Of a stretch of 64,000 bases of DNA, positions 1 through 12,543 are shown in pieces. Under the pieces are notes generated by a model, which saw nothing but the letters and a program-made list of their open reading frames with translations, did no database searches and had not been told where the DNA came from. Position numbers and translations under genes: made by a program. The DNA is taken from contig JADDOH010023140.1 in assembly GCA_016648135.1 (NCBI GenBank), positions 124,001 through 188,000 on the forward strand, in the 5' to 3' direction. Position 1 is the stretch's first letter, and every line of letters begins with the position of its first letter. The DNA is from Agrypnia vestita. Lineage: Eukaryota; Arthropoda; Insecta; Trichoptera; Phryganeidae.

Positions 1-429
1 ATGCAACAATATGATGTCTAGGGAGATGATAAATATAATTGATAATACTTTAATGTATCTAGTTAAATTATATTATATTAATATTTGTTTTTGAAGTGGA
101 TACAAATGTAACTTTCGGTTGGTATACCTAAAATAATCACGACGATTCAAACACACGGTTCGATGAATCAAAAAACGTGCGCGTTTTCAAAAAAAGTTAA
201 AACTTACCCACTTTCATATTTTATCGATTTTCGCTTTCGTATTCAAAAGTATCGAAACTATACAACTTTGATGGGCGCATTGAATATATCACTGGAACAC
301 TGATTTCAAGTAAATAAATTTTTGATATTTTAATGGACGCGCGCGAATTTCGTAGTCTCCCATTTCCGCTACAATGCGCACGCTGGGTGTGCGCAATTTC
401 CGTTACAGTAAAAAATTATCCTCAATGCG
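1..429. other. AT-rich unassigned DNA
   Basis: No reading frame, RNA or repeat was recognised. The stretch is A+T-rich with a small CpG-containing patch near 350-400. Confidence 0.5.
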
Positions 430-530
430 CCAAAAAAAGATAACTTCAGAAACGCAAACTTTGATATCATCGCGTATCTCATATAACTATTGAATACCTG
501 TAAAAATTTTCTACTAGCTATGAGACACTG
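430..530 (-). repeat. M1 family repeat, partial copy
   Basis: Part of a dispersed family (M1) found by internal comparison. Its end reads, on the minus strand, as a GTCTCATAGCTAGTAG-type terminus followed by an AAAATTTTTACAGGTATTC-type segment. The same order occurs near 10.8-11.0 kb and 23.4 kb. The far end of this copy cannot be placed. Confidence 0.45.
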
Positions 531-1679
531 CACGCTTTGTTCACGGCAACATCTAGAAAAGTAGTTTCCCTTCCTTCGCGGCGAGAATGCAGGCGGAGTA
601 CGTGTCCAAGTTGCACTCGCAACCTTGGCGTATTTGCTCGGTTGTCTTTGCGCCGTATTTTAGTAAATTCGCTGCGCTTAGCGATGCCCTTGTCGAATGT
701 GTATGCATTTAGTAGGTATTATACGGAATCATTCTCTTTCGAGGTCGCTTCTTTGAAAACGTATGCGCTGGAAAACCTTAACCCACTTAATGACATGCAT
801 CTGCTCTGCACTTACCTATTTATAAATGCACTCACATCGGCGCAGATTCCGCGATCTATCTATCTGAGGTCTAGTGCTGTCGTCTTAATTGCTCATCCGT
901 TTAACTACAGCATCACGTTATATTTTGTTAATAGGTTAGGTAGAGATTATTATAGAAAATAAACATTTTCATTCCTACAATAATTTATTTTGAAGTTCAA
1001 AAACAACTACATATACCTATCCAATAATCGAAAATGATTATCTGGCAATTGTGGCAATTATGTAATCTGCTCTTGAAAACATGTGTGCATATTTTAGAAA
1101 CATTTAATCAACAGTGTTGTCAACAATATCAATTTTAAAATCTCCTCTCTGCTTTGAAAATCAATTACAATTTCGTTTATCTCAGTTTCGTCGAAAGGAT
1201 GGTTGCGGTTTTGTCTGAACTCTTCAAATACATTTTATTTGTTGTAAAAATATGGTTGTTTCCAACGAGGAACACTAGATATCTCGCTAAAAAGTAAGAA
1301 ATACATATTTATTATAACTTCGTTTACACCACTTTTTTATTAGTTTCTTTCAACTATTATCTATTTCATTTTGCACCTTAACCTCCGACCACCCACCTCA
1401 GGGGGTGGGAGCCCTTTGCCTTCTCCATAACCTACCCATTGGGTAATACAATATATTAGTGTGTATACAAAGTCATAATGAATTTATTCATTAATATTGT
1501 TACCACAAAGTGAAAGCTTGCCTTTGAAATGTGTATTCTTCAATAAATTAAATACATAATATATTATATATCAAAATGGGATGCTAATGTATAGAGTTAT
1601 CGTGGCGAAATTTATAAAGCAAATTCTGTCAGCTGTAGAATGTTTAGGGTCAGTCCCAGTGGTGACTATATTTGTTCTA
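531..1679. other. Unassigned DNA
   Basis: An open frame of 141 codons at 537-962 has no recognisable domain and is not supported as a gene. The rest is AT-rich without repeats I could match elsewhere in the window. Confidence 0.4.
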
Positions 1680-1850
1680 CAGTATGACGACCCTGTGATC
1701 TTGTGGGCATGACACTAGCTTCTATTCCAGAGATTCTGAGTGCGATTCCCGGTGGAGTCGCAATAGCGCTAATTTTCTCAAGCCTGGGTGTTTTTGTGAT
1801 GCGTTTCTCTGCAGTAATTGAACCCCATTGGCTGTTGTTACGTTAAAAAT
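1680..1850 (+). repeat. Possible tRNA-derived SINE fragment
   Basis: A degenerate RNA polymerase III B-box-like string (GTGCGATTCCC) lies about 40 bases after an A-box-like CTTGTGGGCATGAC, followed by a non-tRNA tail. This is the arrangement of tRNA-derived SINEs, but the boxes are imperfect and I found no second copy in the window. Confidence 0.3.
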
Positions 1851-2784
1851 AAAAAATAATACTTTTTCTTGAATCACCGTAATGTCACGTGCTATTTTTT
1901 AACAACCGAGAAGTTGGGGTCGTCTTCGTTCTTTTCCCGTTGGCTTTTTAGTACCTGTGATGAAATGCAGCAACTAAATGTGCGCCGTCAGGTAAGAGGC
2001 CAGGAAGATGTGTAACCTCCAGATATTCATCGACATCGTTAAACGCGGTCTTTCCTGAGTGTCTCCTTAGCCGCTTTATTTCCTCGCTGCAGACCGGGTC
2101 TTTCTGGTTCTCTTATTACCATCTGGCTCCCCGTGGCGGCCGTCTCGCCTGAATGGCCCATCGCGGCACCTGCCGGATGAGGTAACACAATACTGTTTGC
2201 CGGGTTGGCCTCATCGAACCTTCTCCTAGCCTGAAACCCACAACAAGTACAGATATTGCCAAGTTGTGTTCACTTAACGCAAGTTCTTGGGGTATTGATA
2301 CCCGTTCGCTCGACATAAAACTCGACCACTTCCTTCAGGTATCATATTTTATCGTGTAAGGCGGTTGTACAATTACCGTAATTCAGCAATAAAATAAATA
2401 TCGTGTTTTATTAAAACAAATGACACGCGTGTTATCGGCGCCCGTTCACTAACCGCTCGGAATCGTATCTGTGCAAAAATATACGGGAATATGTAAAAAT
2501 ATGTATTTTTGCCTCCAATCTACATTTAGACATGCACTTTAGTATTTTTATGACAACGTGAAAAGTAAAAAAAAATGTAAGGTATAATGTAGGTAAAAAG
2601 AACTATGTTTGGGGAATCAAAGAACTCCAATTGAAATGCGATGTTTTTATGGATTCACTAGAAGGTATTTTCTACTACAAAGTACTGTTTTCTTGGTAAA
2701 GATGTCTAGCAAGGATGCCCAATAATACTAAAATTTATTTGAAAAATACTCAACGGTATGTTACACATTTATAGTGCATTAATT
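1851..2784. other. Unassigned DNA with a short open segment
   Basis: A moderately GC-rich portion (about 1980-2330) is open on both strands for 48-66 codons. The plus-strand open segment ends at CTTCAG followed by GTATCA, which resembles a splice donor, but no family was recognised. From 2340 the sequence is AT-rich. Confidence 0.3.
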
Positions 2785-3062
2785 AAAGTTAAAGCATTAA
2801 TTAATTCTTGCATAATTAAACTCCTAGTAAACAAAACGTACATTTCAATTTTGTTCCAAACAGAATCTCTTAAAAAAAAAACTTATTTACTGGGATATTA
2901 TACTTTTAAGGGTACATATTTAGTTTGACCTTTTCATAATTGTTCCAACATTTGCAAACTCATAGTATTTTTTTAAACAAGTCGACATTTTGCACACACG
3001 TGGTGCCAAATTGTGGAAAAAGAATTTACGTTAGTTCATGTCTATTTATTTTGGTGGTGTGT
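2785..3062 (+). repeat. R1 family repeat, copy 1
   Basis: Member of a dispersed, apparently noncoding family. Shared landmarks in order are CTTGCATAATTAAACTCC, a GTTTGACCTTTTCATAATTG-type segment, AAACAAGTC, and the terminal TTCATGTCTATTTATTTTGG. The same order recurs at 28.1-28.5 and 40.1-40.6 kb, with partial copies at 40.9 and 53.5 kb. Superfamily unknown. Confidence 0.6.
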
Positions 3063-4157
3063 GGTGGTAACACAAAATATTATAATTATATTTAACCGGT
3101 TAATAATTTTATTTATTAAGGAATCTTAACAGTTCCATTAATTAAATAAACCAATTAAGAAAAGTACAAAAATTATTGCATATATAGATATTGATAGTAA
3201 CACGGAAATAGGGATGGGGAAAAAGGGTGTGGAAGCTGGAATCAGATTAATGGTAAAGAAAGAGTAAATTAGATTCAGTGAACAATTAGTCAAGGTGATA
3301 ATGATTTAACTCTATTAGTTGACTAGTACTAAAATAAAGTAGTAGAAAGGTGCTAGAATGAAGTACCTACATATAATTATTTACTTATAGAATTGGACTA
3401 TTATATTATGTGAAACATAAAGTTTAAATAGCGTAGCTATCTAAGTACACAACCAGAAAATTACAAAAAAAAAAACAACAACATCAATACGCAATAAGTA
3501 CATAATAAAATAAAATGAAAGAATATTAGCAAGATAAATACAATAAATAATAGATTAAGTATGTAGGTAAACTATAAATTAGAAGCTAAGAAGAGTCTTG
3601 AATATATCAACAGAGCTGTATTGATTGCCTAGGCGGTGCCAATATATGTATAGGCGAATTCATAATATAGTTAGTATTCCTACCAACGTAAAATAGTTCA
3701 GTTTGCTCTCTTGAAACCGACCGCCCAGTTAATAAAGGCGCAATAACTCAGGAGAGTCTTACACACCGTTAATAATTTTATACAGATAAATTAATTCACT
3801 TACAGTTCTCATATACGATAGCTTCATTAAATTAAGTATACACTTATCAAAAAATCATAATTATTTTTGTCCGAAGAAATGTATAATTTATAATTATTTA
3901 TGAAACTAAAAAAAATGTGCCGAACCCATTCGATCCTCAATGAATGAATTTTGTAGAACGGCGACCATAGAGTGGAATTATATTATAGATTGCTGCGAAC
4001 GAGAACTGTATATAAAGTCTTAAATTTATTTTTGACAGTTTTTAAAATATAATGTATTGTAATAATTTAATGTAGAGGAGGTCTTTGAATTATATTCAAA
4101 TGATTCAGTCCGCAATCATCGTTCGTCATGTCAGGAATGTTACGATTATTCATTAAA
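3063..4157. other. AT-rich unassigned DNA
   Basis: Very A+T-rich with no supported gene and no matched repeat. Confidence 0.5.
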
Positions 4158-4448
4158 TTAGTCATCATCCATCAGATCTGATACACCGGTGTTTGGGAGT
4201 CGTCGCACGTACCGCGGTTGCGGCCCTCCTTGAACCGCCAGAAATACACTCCGCCTGATAATTCGCCCGACGTTAGTCATCGAGCGATCGGAACCTCTCC
4301 TGGCTTCCGTCGGCGTCGTCGTTTCGTTGCCCGACCGCCGGCTTCTAATTTCGTCGGAGCCAGACGCCGCGAAAATATTCGCGAGCGAATTCCGCGACCC
4401 GCCTAGCAGGCCCGCCGCTCGCCTCGTCGCCGATTCCAGAGTCGTCAT
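4158..4448 (-). other. GC-rich island with open frame, possible exon
   Basis: A GC- and CpG-rich patch in AT-rich surroundings is open for 96 codons on the minus strand and 62 on the plus strand. The minus-strand product is Arg/Ser/Thr-rich and ends in an acidic tail, SDLMDDD. No domain is recognised and the family is unknown. GC-rich DNA gives chance open frames on both strands, so a conserved noncoding element or promoter is as likely as an exon. Confidence 0.15.
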
Positions 4449-5045
4449 GCCGCCCGCTGCACGCTAGTGTTGCTTTTATGATTTCAACAAAACACGTCCA
4501 AGGTCACGCTGCAATTTTTATTTGGTTGCAATTATTCAGTTTGCCTATATATATATAATTTTTTTTAAATTTTACACTATGGTGGTTTTATACATATATT
4601 AATAACATGGTGGTATTTCCACGTAATACGCAATAGCAGATTTATACATAAACAGGAGCAAGAGAGCAACTGGAAAACAGAAAGAATAAGGCCTGCAAAC
4701 ACCGTTTTTCCTTAAAAAATACTGGCTGATGCGATTGTGCTCGGCTGGAAAAACGCCCCCCGAATATCCAGTAAGACAGGTCCCTGTATCATGAATCTGC
4801 TCCTGCAAATAAATAAGGAGTATAATTTTGTATTGTTGATTGCTAGTAAGATTACGTTATATGGCACATTATAGCTATAGCCCTTTATTTTACACAAGAC
4901 CTAAATAGTAAAAATTCCATATGTGGTATGGTGAATTAATTTTCCTCAGAATCCTAGAATACAAGTAAACAAATTTTAATGGTAGCCAGAGGGAGGTTGC
5001 CTATGTTTTACACATATGCCTAAAGAATAATTATGCAATATTTAG
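4449..5045. other. AT-rich unassigned DNA
   Basis: No feature recognised. Short open frames of 61-69 codons on the minus strand show no domain. Confidence 0.5.
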
Positions 5046-5279
5046 TTTACATCGGTCAAAGGGTTTACGTTTCCACGACAAAAGATCCAACGACATAATG
5101 ACCACATAAGAGAAGCAGAAAGAGGCGGAGACCCACCCTATCCCGGAACTGTTACGGAAGTGTCTACTTCCTTACCAGTTCCTATCAGCAAATCATCCCG
5201 TGAGTTTATTATTGATCAAAGTTTACAAACTTCGACTTTCCATCCCTTTCTGCATATGATGGGTTTCAAGTTTATTTAA
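5046..5279 (+). CDS. Possible terminal exon with zinc-finger-like half
   Basis: The frame is open for 77 codons with no ATG, from just after a CAATATTTAG that could be a splice acceptor to a TAA stop. The N-terminal part reads KGFTFPRQKIQRHNDHIREA. This resembles the C-terminal half of a C2H2 zinc finger (aromatic, hydrophobic, then two His), although the His-His spacing is two rather than the usual three to five. The tail is Ser/Thr/Pro-rich and ends FLHMMGFKFI. An AATAAA-like string follows the stop. It could also be a transposon-derived fragment. No upstream exon was found. Confidence 0.22.
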   Translation, partial: FTSVKGFTFPRQKIQRHNDHIREAERGGDPPYPGTVTEVSTSLPVPISKSSREFIIDQSLQTSTFHPFLHMMGFKFI

Positions 5280-6424
5280 TAAAAAAAAAATGTACATATC
5301 ATCAACAATCAAATAAATAAAACATACATAATGACCACAAACAAAAATCCATAATGTTTCGAAAAGTTTTGTTTGCTGTCATTGTGTGTTTGAATCTAAT
5401 GTCGCGCGGATTTTTGTTGCGTGGGCTTTTTGTCGGTGGACCAAATGTCCGCGGACCTCTTGACGTATCACAAGATTGTACAAAAAATAGATAGGAATAC
5501 ACAAAATCATAACAAAAGTAATAAATTCGACGGTCTCTACGTACACTGTACGATCTGCAAAAAATCGATTTTCGTTTTACTATCTTAAACCATCCAATTT
5601 ACTTTTTATTTTCAGATAATATTAAAAAGAAATTTAATTTTCCTTTAATATATACTTTCTTTGAAACGAAATTTTTTTTTTTAATATTGTCTAAAAATAT
5701 AAGAGTAAATTAGATGATTTAAGAAAGTAAAACGAAAAAATAATGTTTGCAGGTCGACAGTATACTTGGTAACGATGGTGAAACCTTTTTTTAACCGGTT
5801 ATTTTCGGTACAGTTACTTGGGATTTGTGTCTGATTGTATCTATGATTGATAACTAAGGTATAATTTCTGTCTAGTAGCGATGGTTGTCTTATCAAACTA
5901 CAAATAATCAGTTGCCAATCGTCGACGCAATCAGATACAAATCTCAAATAACTGTTAGAGTGTCACCGGTTAAAATATCATCGCTAATACGTGGGTACTG
6001 TCGAATTGGTTCCAACGGTGATACATAGTATGACGTTCTGCCCACTGTGCGGCGTGCACCCAACTAACGAGGGAATATATAATTAAATGGATGTGCCCAC
6101 ACTGCACCACATGCCGTGTCGTCTTATTTATATCTGGCCACGTGCCATTCACCACATGTATGAATGAGACGCAACTGCATGTTTTTTGTCTCTCACAGGC
6201 TATTCTGACAGGCGGCAGAAGTGTTATTAATTTTTTACTTACCATTTTATCTGCTGTATTTTACCGATGGACTGCAGTTAAATTTTATTAATTACCTTCA
6301 TGTTGCTTTCATCATTTTGATTTCTTTTGTCTATAATTTTATTTTATTTTTTATCAAGCAAATCGTCAACAGGGAATTATTAACCCTAATTAATGGTCAT
6401 AGTGAAATTAAAGTACAAATGTTT
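5280..6424. other. AT-rich unassigned DNA
   Basis: Several open frames of 60-90 codons overlap on both strands without recognisable domains. No repeat matched elsewhere in the window. Confidence 0.45.
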
Positions 6425-6612
6425 GAGTAGCTTTTTGGTGCAATGGTCATGATGCTCGCTTAGTGATGTGGTGGTTCGAGCCCCATTCCAGGATACCAGC
6501 AAGTTAGTCCTATTTTCATAGCACAAGCGTTTAGCTTATTTTGAAAATAGTAAGAATATTGATGCGACACATATTCCGTGTTCGCATTTCTATTTTTATA
6601 TCTAAAAAAAAA
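6425..6612 (+). repeat. tRNA-derived SINE, copy 1
   Basis: The tRNA-like head has an A-box-like GGTGCAATGGTCATG and a B box GGTTCGAGCCCC. The tRNA-unrelated body begins CAAGTTAGTCCTATTTTCAT and continues to TTCCGTGTTCGCATTTCTAT, then an A-rich tail. The body is almost identical to the copy at 48.7-48.9 kb, and partial tails occur at 49.7 and 55.9 kb. SINEs of this build are transcribed by polymerase III and mobilised by LINE machinery. Confidence 0.8.
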
Positions 6613-6892
6613 TATTAACGTTTTGAATACGATATAATTACACATTTCCCTTTTTATGGTAGATTAAATACATAATGTCTTAATGATAAAATAATATCCG
6701 AACAAAAGACTATCGCAAATCAATAATTAAATAATTAAGATGTTTGAGTTATCTACAGCAAATTTGTTTCGTCGTTTATTTTTTATTTATGTTTATTTAA
6801 ACTTTTCAATCTATATAAGTTCTCGCCTCTCAAAAAAAATAGATGGCCAAAGGAATACTCTTTAGTAGTGCCAATAGTGCCGTAGTGGCAAT

Positions 6893-7211
6893 ATACAGAT
6901 ACAGCAAGCAAATCTACTTTACAGGTAGATTCCTACCTTAATTACGAGTCGAAAATGTCAACATCGTTGTCTTCATATTAACAGTTATGGAGAGAAGTGA
7001 CTTCTAAGATTTCAGTTTTTTTCCAATAATTCTCACTTATCTTAGGTAAAACGTTGGACCACCGTGAAAGTAATTTACATCGAATATTAAAAATTCACTC
7101 GCTTTGATAAACAAAGTCAGATGAAATGATTTTAAAAAAATGCTTAAAATTTCCATCATAATTTGGGAAAGTTTCTACCTGTAAAAGTATTGAGGACTAG
7201 CTCTGTTATAC
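6893..7211 (+). repeat. M1 family MITE-like element, copy 2
   Basis: The left end contains TTTACAGGTAGATTCCTACC. The right end, read on the opposite strand, contains the corresponding CTTTTACAGGTAGAAAC preceded by AGAGCTAGTCC, so the ends form imperfect terminal inverted repeats. The interior carries ATCGAATATTAAAAATTCAC, shared with copies near 25.8 and 35.5 kb. No coding capacity. Confidence 0.55.
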
Positions 7212-8415
7212 AATCTATTTTATGCAGTACCCGTAAATGTCAATAAAACCGTAAAATTTTTGACATTTTGGAAATTCACACGTTTGAAAAATCTCTTTCG
7301 TTCTAAAATTATAATATGCATGTTCTTTCAAGTACTTATGTACTCATACAGCACCTATTTGAAGATGAGGACAATAATTCTTTCCATAGAACCTACCACA
7401 CATAGTTCAATGCTTAGAAACCGTTTCCTAACAAATGAAAATTTTAAATTTAAAAGAATAAATATGTACAATAATTTAATTATTTTTCTGAAATGAAATA
7501 AATGCACTTGATGTGTAAATCGTTTGGATCTCCTTAGGCCGAGAGCCGCTATTTTGAAAGCATGTTGTTACCATACAACGGTAAACTAAACGTAAACTTG
7601 TCACTTTGTTGTGGTGCTGCGGTTGATAAAAGAGAAAACTTCCACAAAATGCATTCATTATTTTTATTTTCGAGTCGAAACTGTGGCGATTGAATGCGTC
7701 GTAAAATGTGTGGTTCACCCCTTTATGACATTATTTTTAATAAAGATCCTTGTTTGAAAGAGGACCTTCATGTTTAAAAGAGAAGAATTTTCTGTTTCTG
7801 TTGATAATTGAATATTATAAAATCATCCTTTATATAAAATACGCTAAGATTTTGCTCGCGCTATTTTTTATATTTTTTTTATTTATTTAATTTATGGTAC
7901 AAATACAGTTCTTATATATAACATATCAGATTAAACATTTTTTTTAAATACTTGGTAGTCATGTAGACCTCATCACTGAAGAGAAACTCTTGAGTCTGAT
8001 AAGGGAGCCACAGTTCTTATTCCTTGTTATAATGTATAGGTACATATTGTATACAAGTTATTTATTAATACAGTAAAAAGGTAAATTGATATAATTGAAA
8101 GTATATATAGAAAGCTTACCAGCAATATTTCAATAAATAATTTTAACAAATTATAAAAGTTTTCGAGTATGTCGCAATAAATTTGAATGGAACACCTTTT
8201 AAATTATAGAGAAATTACATTGTATCTCTTTTGAAATATTGATTTATGAGAATAAATTAACGCTGTAAAAACTATTAATTTTTCGTAATTATTTACAGGT
8301 TATTCATAATTTTTTACATAGTATGCAGTATGCAATAGATAGATAAATGACAGGTAAAAACAAAGATTTATTGATCATTTGTTAGGTCATCTCTAAATAG
8401 TCTAAACACCAGTGG
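7212..8415. other. AT-rich unassigned DNA
   Basis: Nothing recognised. Open frames of 78-80 codons near 7.3-7.7 kb have no domain. Confidence 0.5.
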
Positions 8416-9060
8416 TTTATGACTCATCTTTTGCTAACTCGGTGCCGTGTTTCGAGTGTCCCACCGGGATTTTATTTTCCCAGTGTACTGCGAACTCTAT
8501 TTTCAAAATATTTTATTCATAGCACTTTGCCCGAACGTACTCCAGGAGTGTCAAAAATTCATCGGACAGAGCCCGCCATTTCGACAGAAACCTGTCGAAT
8601 TTTCACCAAACTATTCGGGTTCATTCATTTTCGCTTTCCAACATGGCCGTTTGATTCCGCCGGAAAACGAGACGGGCCATTGTGTACCCGGCGCGGTTTT
8701 TTCTCAATCTGCGCGATCTGCCGGCCATAAAAACCGAGAGTCGTTTCTTCTCCTCGGATAAGTCCGCCGTCGGGCCGGGCCGTGATAACGGGTTAACCCA
8801 TTTCGTCGGGGGCATTGCCCTCCTTCCGAGGCGGGTGCTTGACTTCTTCGGCGGGGTCGGGGGACATTTCCTGCGCCTGGGACGGCTCTCTCCAGCCCCC
8901 CCCCCTCCCCCCGCCCTTCCGGCCGAGCAGTCGGCGCGTCTGCGGTCAGGTGATCTGGCACTTTGCGATCGCGGCGAAATGAACGTAGTTTATTCACGAG
9001 ACGTGCGGCCGGATGCGCCGCGGCCTTTTATGAGGTGGCTCGATTTAGCTCGCCCTGGAT
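8416..9060. other. GC-rich island
   Basis: A sharp rise in G+C and CpG, including a C-homopolymer-rich tract near 8895-8920, in an AT-rich region. Overlapping open frames of 97-134 codons on both strands are expected in GC-rich DNA and show no domain. It could be a promoter, an untranslated exon or a conserved regulatory element; nothing in the sequence decides. Confidence 0.3.
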
Positions 9061-10779
9061 TTGTTCGATTTTGTTTTGTTTGGTGACTCGAAGCAGACGA
9101 TACTGGTATATGTTGAACTTTTTTGTTACAGTCTTTTTCAGATTTTCTGTCTGGTCAACTGCCGATCGACTTAAAAGTGTGTATATAATATACATATATA
9201 AAAAAGAACACCAAAGAAGCATTGCTGTCAAATCTAATGAATTTATTGTACAGTTAGTTATATTACACTTTCAAGCATTCCTGTAGAGAAATATTTGAAT
9301 ATCCAATGTACTTACACGGTGCTATAATACTAGCAGTGTGTATAATATCTTGTTCGCGGGTGATTTATTGCTTAACTTTAATCCTTTCAGTATGCACAGT
9401 GGAAATCGCTTATCATGGAAATCACGGGGGATCGAAATATTATCGAAATCGAAAAAGTTTGGTGACGACGTGGCCGATAGGTTTTATTTGGGCAATGTTA
9501 AATGGTAAGGGTGGTGTGCGGCAAGTGGCATTCTTGTTTATTATCAGACGTTGGCCTGATCAATAGAATGCCGAGTCGCAAATAATAAACAATTTGGTGT
9601 AGATGTGGCGATATTATTTTATTGTTCTTCTGAGATGAAGAATATTTTCATATTACGCGTTTTTTGTTTGTACACAATCAGAATTCAATAGGGACCAGAA
9701 TGTCCCCCCTATTCTCACATCATTACCATATTCCAAGGAAAAAATAAACGGGGCCTACTTGTTTGTGTACGCATTTCTATGAGAAATGTCAAGACATCTG
9801 TTTAATGTCTTCACGCCAAAATTTACGATATTTACAACGCTATAATCATATAAAAACGGTCCAGACATGATTGTCAAGACAAGGCAAACCAATAAGAAAA
9901 GATTTCTTCCAAGTTTTGAACGTTTTCCACGGAGAATTCTCTTTCAAAACTCTCAAATTTCAATTACTAAAGTATTTTATTCAATTAATTTGATTTAAAT
10001 TGATCAATTAATTAATTTTAATTAAAATCGCCATCTAGAATGGCTAGCGAGGTACGCAAATTAACTTTAAAGAGTTTTCAAGAACCCGTATTTTATCATC
10101 TTTCCGCGACATTGAAAAACGGCTACCGCTTAAAAAGTATACTATTGTAAGTATAGCGTTATGAAACTCACCGACCCCAGTCGATTGCGGGGTTGGTTGT
10201 TACGTAAAGTGCAAATTAAAACGCCGATAGACTTGACATTGAGAACGGGTTGATTCTCCTACTTTCGCCGAGTCGCGGAATCTCGCCCGGTCTTGCGCTG
10301 TTCCCGGAGCTTCGTCACGGGCCGTGTCGCAGTTGCGTACATCGCGGCTCGATGATTTACATAACATGTTTTATTGTGCTCTATTGGACCCAAAAACGAG
10401 AAATCGGGCGACGTCATATCCGCCGCGCGCCGTGAAACCAGATCAGATATTTCCTCAATTCACATACTAGCGCATACGAACTGTAAATATGTTAGTAATG
10501 GCAATATCCCCTTTTCCGCATAAATAAGACTAATGCCGCTATAAATAAAATTGTGAAAAATAACCCGGATATGTTTGACGAAAATGTCGTAAATTTAAAA
10601 AATTAACTTTTGCTTATTTGTTCTTTCCACACCAAGTCCACCACTCAAATCATCCTACGTTCACCAAAATTCATACTAACACATTCAGATATACCATCCG
10701 AGCGAGCTATAAATAATGTATTTTACAATGTGCCATCTTTATACATATCTACGGATTAATTTTATAAATTTGAAATATT
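9061..10779. other. Unassigned DNA with a small GC-rich island
   Basis: Mostly AT-rich. A CpG-rich patch lies at about 10210-10440 and contains a CGACGTCAT string near 10410. No gene or matched repeat was recognised. Confidence 0.4.
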
Positions 10780-11004
10780 TCTATAAAAACCTTGCATAAA
10801 TATGAGTTACTGTAATTAAAGTTCAACTTTTTGCAAAAAATAAGTCAGAAATATTGAAAAAAAAATGCAAACTTTAATATTGCATATCTAGTTAACTATT
10901 GACAATATTATAATAGGTCATGGTTGTTTGAACTTTTTGACTCATTATCAAGGCAGGAATCCACCTGTAAAATTTTTGCCACCAGCTATGAGACACTCTG
11001 TATA
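10780..11004 (-). repeat. M1 family repeat, copy 3
   Basis: On the minus strand the right end reads CAGAGTGTCTCATAGCTGGT and then TTTTACAGGTGGATTCCTGCC, matching the M1 terminus at 23.4 kb. It continues through TTCAATATTTCTGACTTA, which is also shared. The distal end is not clear. Confidence 0.55.
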
Positions 11005-12535
11005 TCGTAGCGATAATAAAACGAAATCTCTTAAGAGAAATCTTATGAAAACAATTGTCTATATAATTTACTTGAATACAACGATATACAGCAGCGAGAT
11101 CCTTCGAAATTATAATCGGTTGCTCAGTAGTACGAGTGTTGCAGGAATTTGATATGTTTACGTAAATAATAATTCTGATTGGATATTAATTTTCCTTAAT
11201 TGGTTAAGTTCGGTTATGCTGCGGTAGACCACTTCCCTCTTTTGGCAATAAATTATCAGCAATTGCTTTCTGTCAGCATGTTGTAATTCTATTTTTAATT
11301 TAATCTCCTAGATAAAAACCAACTTGGCTTTCAGTCTCACTGAACTACTAGGGCCGCCGACCGCTATTATACTATAACATCGAACCGCGCATTAATTTTG
11401 ATATTTATCTGTTAAAAAAGTGTTATTTTTAAATAATAAAGTGTTAAAATTAAGTATTTTTATATTCTTTGATATATTTAGAATAAAAATTTCAAGTAAT
11501 TATTGAAGTCTGTATATTGAGAAACCAGAAACTGCAACTTCTTGGCGATTATTGTTGATTTTTACATGAATATAACCATCGCAGAAAAGTGTCTAAAAAA
11601 CAGCAATCGTGCGTGAAATTGCTCGGCATCCGACCGGTTAAGGAAACTCAAGAAGGTGTATCCCGCCTATTTTGCCACAGGATATTACAACGTTGTTAAC
11701 ATTCTGCGAATAGCGGGGACCAATTTCGCATTTCGAAGACTCTCGACTATCATTAAATATTTAAACGTTGCTTTTCCGTGTAAAGGTGGTTGGCGATAGG
11801 ACGCTTCTATCGCCGGGCGATCCTCTCATTTGCATACAGCCTGGCTGGTGTAGCTTCGTGTAACGCGATACTGACGTCGCGTTCGCCGCCATTAAGATTC
11901 AGGAATTCACCGAGACATTTCGCATTACGTAACGCGTTGTATCTTTACCGCTATCCGCGAAATTGTAATCCGCTCGGATTCAGCACAATGGATGCTGATC
12001 GGGTCCGCAGCTCGGCTCGACCTCGGGCGACGTGCAGCGGCGTAATGTCATCGCGTCGCAGGTGCGCCGGCGTCGCGGGTAACGCTTCCGGCTTATCCGA
12101 AGGTCGCCTCGGAGACCGCGTTGAGATGATAAAAATACTTGTTGCCCCGCAACCGGTACTCCGTTATTGTGCTCCTTGTATGTGCATACGGACCAGTTGT
12201 ACAACACGAAACCTTCTCGCGGAAATATTACGTAATGTGGAACATTTACATTTTCACCCCGTGCGATTGTTTTCGACGCAGGCATTTCTTTCAAAAGCTC
12301 CCGTAGTAAAAATAGGGAAATTCCACTTTTTTTTTGATCGAATAATATTTATTTTGGACTGGAAAATACGTCTACGAAAATTTTCATTAAGAGTATAAAA
12401 ATGATTTTGAAATTCGACATTTTAAATTTTCGCCAAAACATGCCATTTCACTAGCACGAGGACGCCCGTCACAATTGTATGGTACCCAGAGATATACAAA
12501 TGCTACAGCACTACACCAAATACGCGAGTTGATAC
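11005..12535. other. Unassigned DNA with GC-rich open segment
   Basis: The segment 11790-12398 is open for 202 codons on the plus strand and is moderately GC-rich. The predicted product is basic, rich in Arg, Ser and Cys, and matches no family I know. A 104-codon frame overlaps it on the minus strand. I do not call a gene. Confidence 0.35.
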
Positions 12536-12543
12536 GTCACGAC

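Noticed and set aside
537..962. 141-codon open frame
   Set aside because: No domain or signal peptide, and surrounded by AT-rich noncoding DNA. Probably chance.
8682..9086. 134-codon frame in a GC island
   Set aside because: Open frames overlap on both strands, as expected from low stop frequency in GC-rich DNA. Low-complexity proline run from a C tract.
11790..12398. 202-codon open frame
   Set aside because: The longest non-transposon ATG-started frame, but in a GC-rich part, of unbiased basic composition, overlapped by another frame, and without any recognisable domain.
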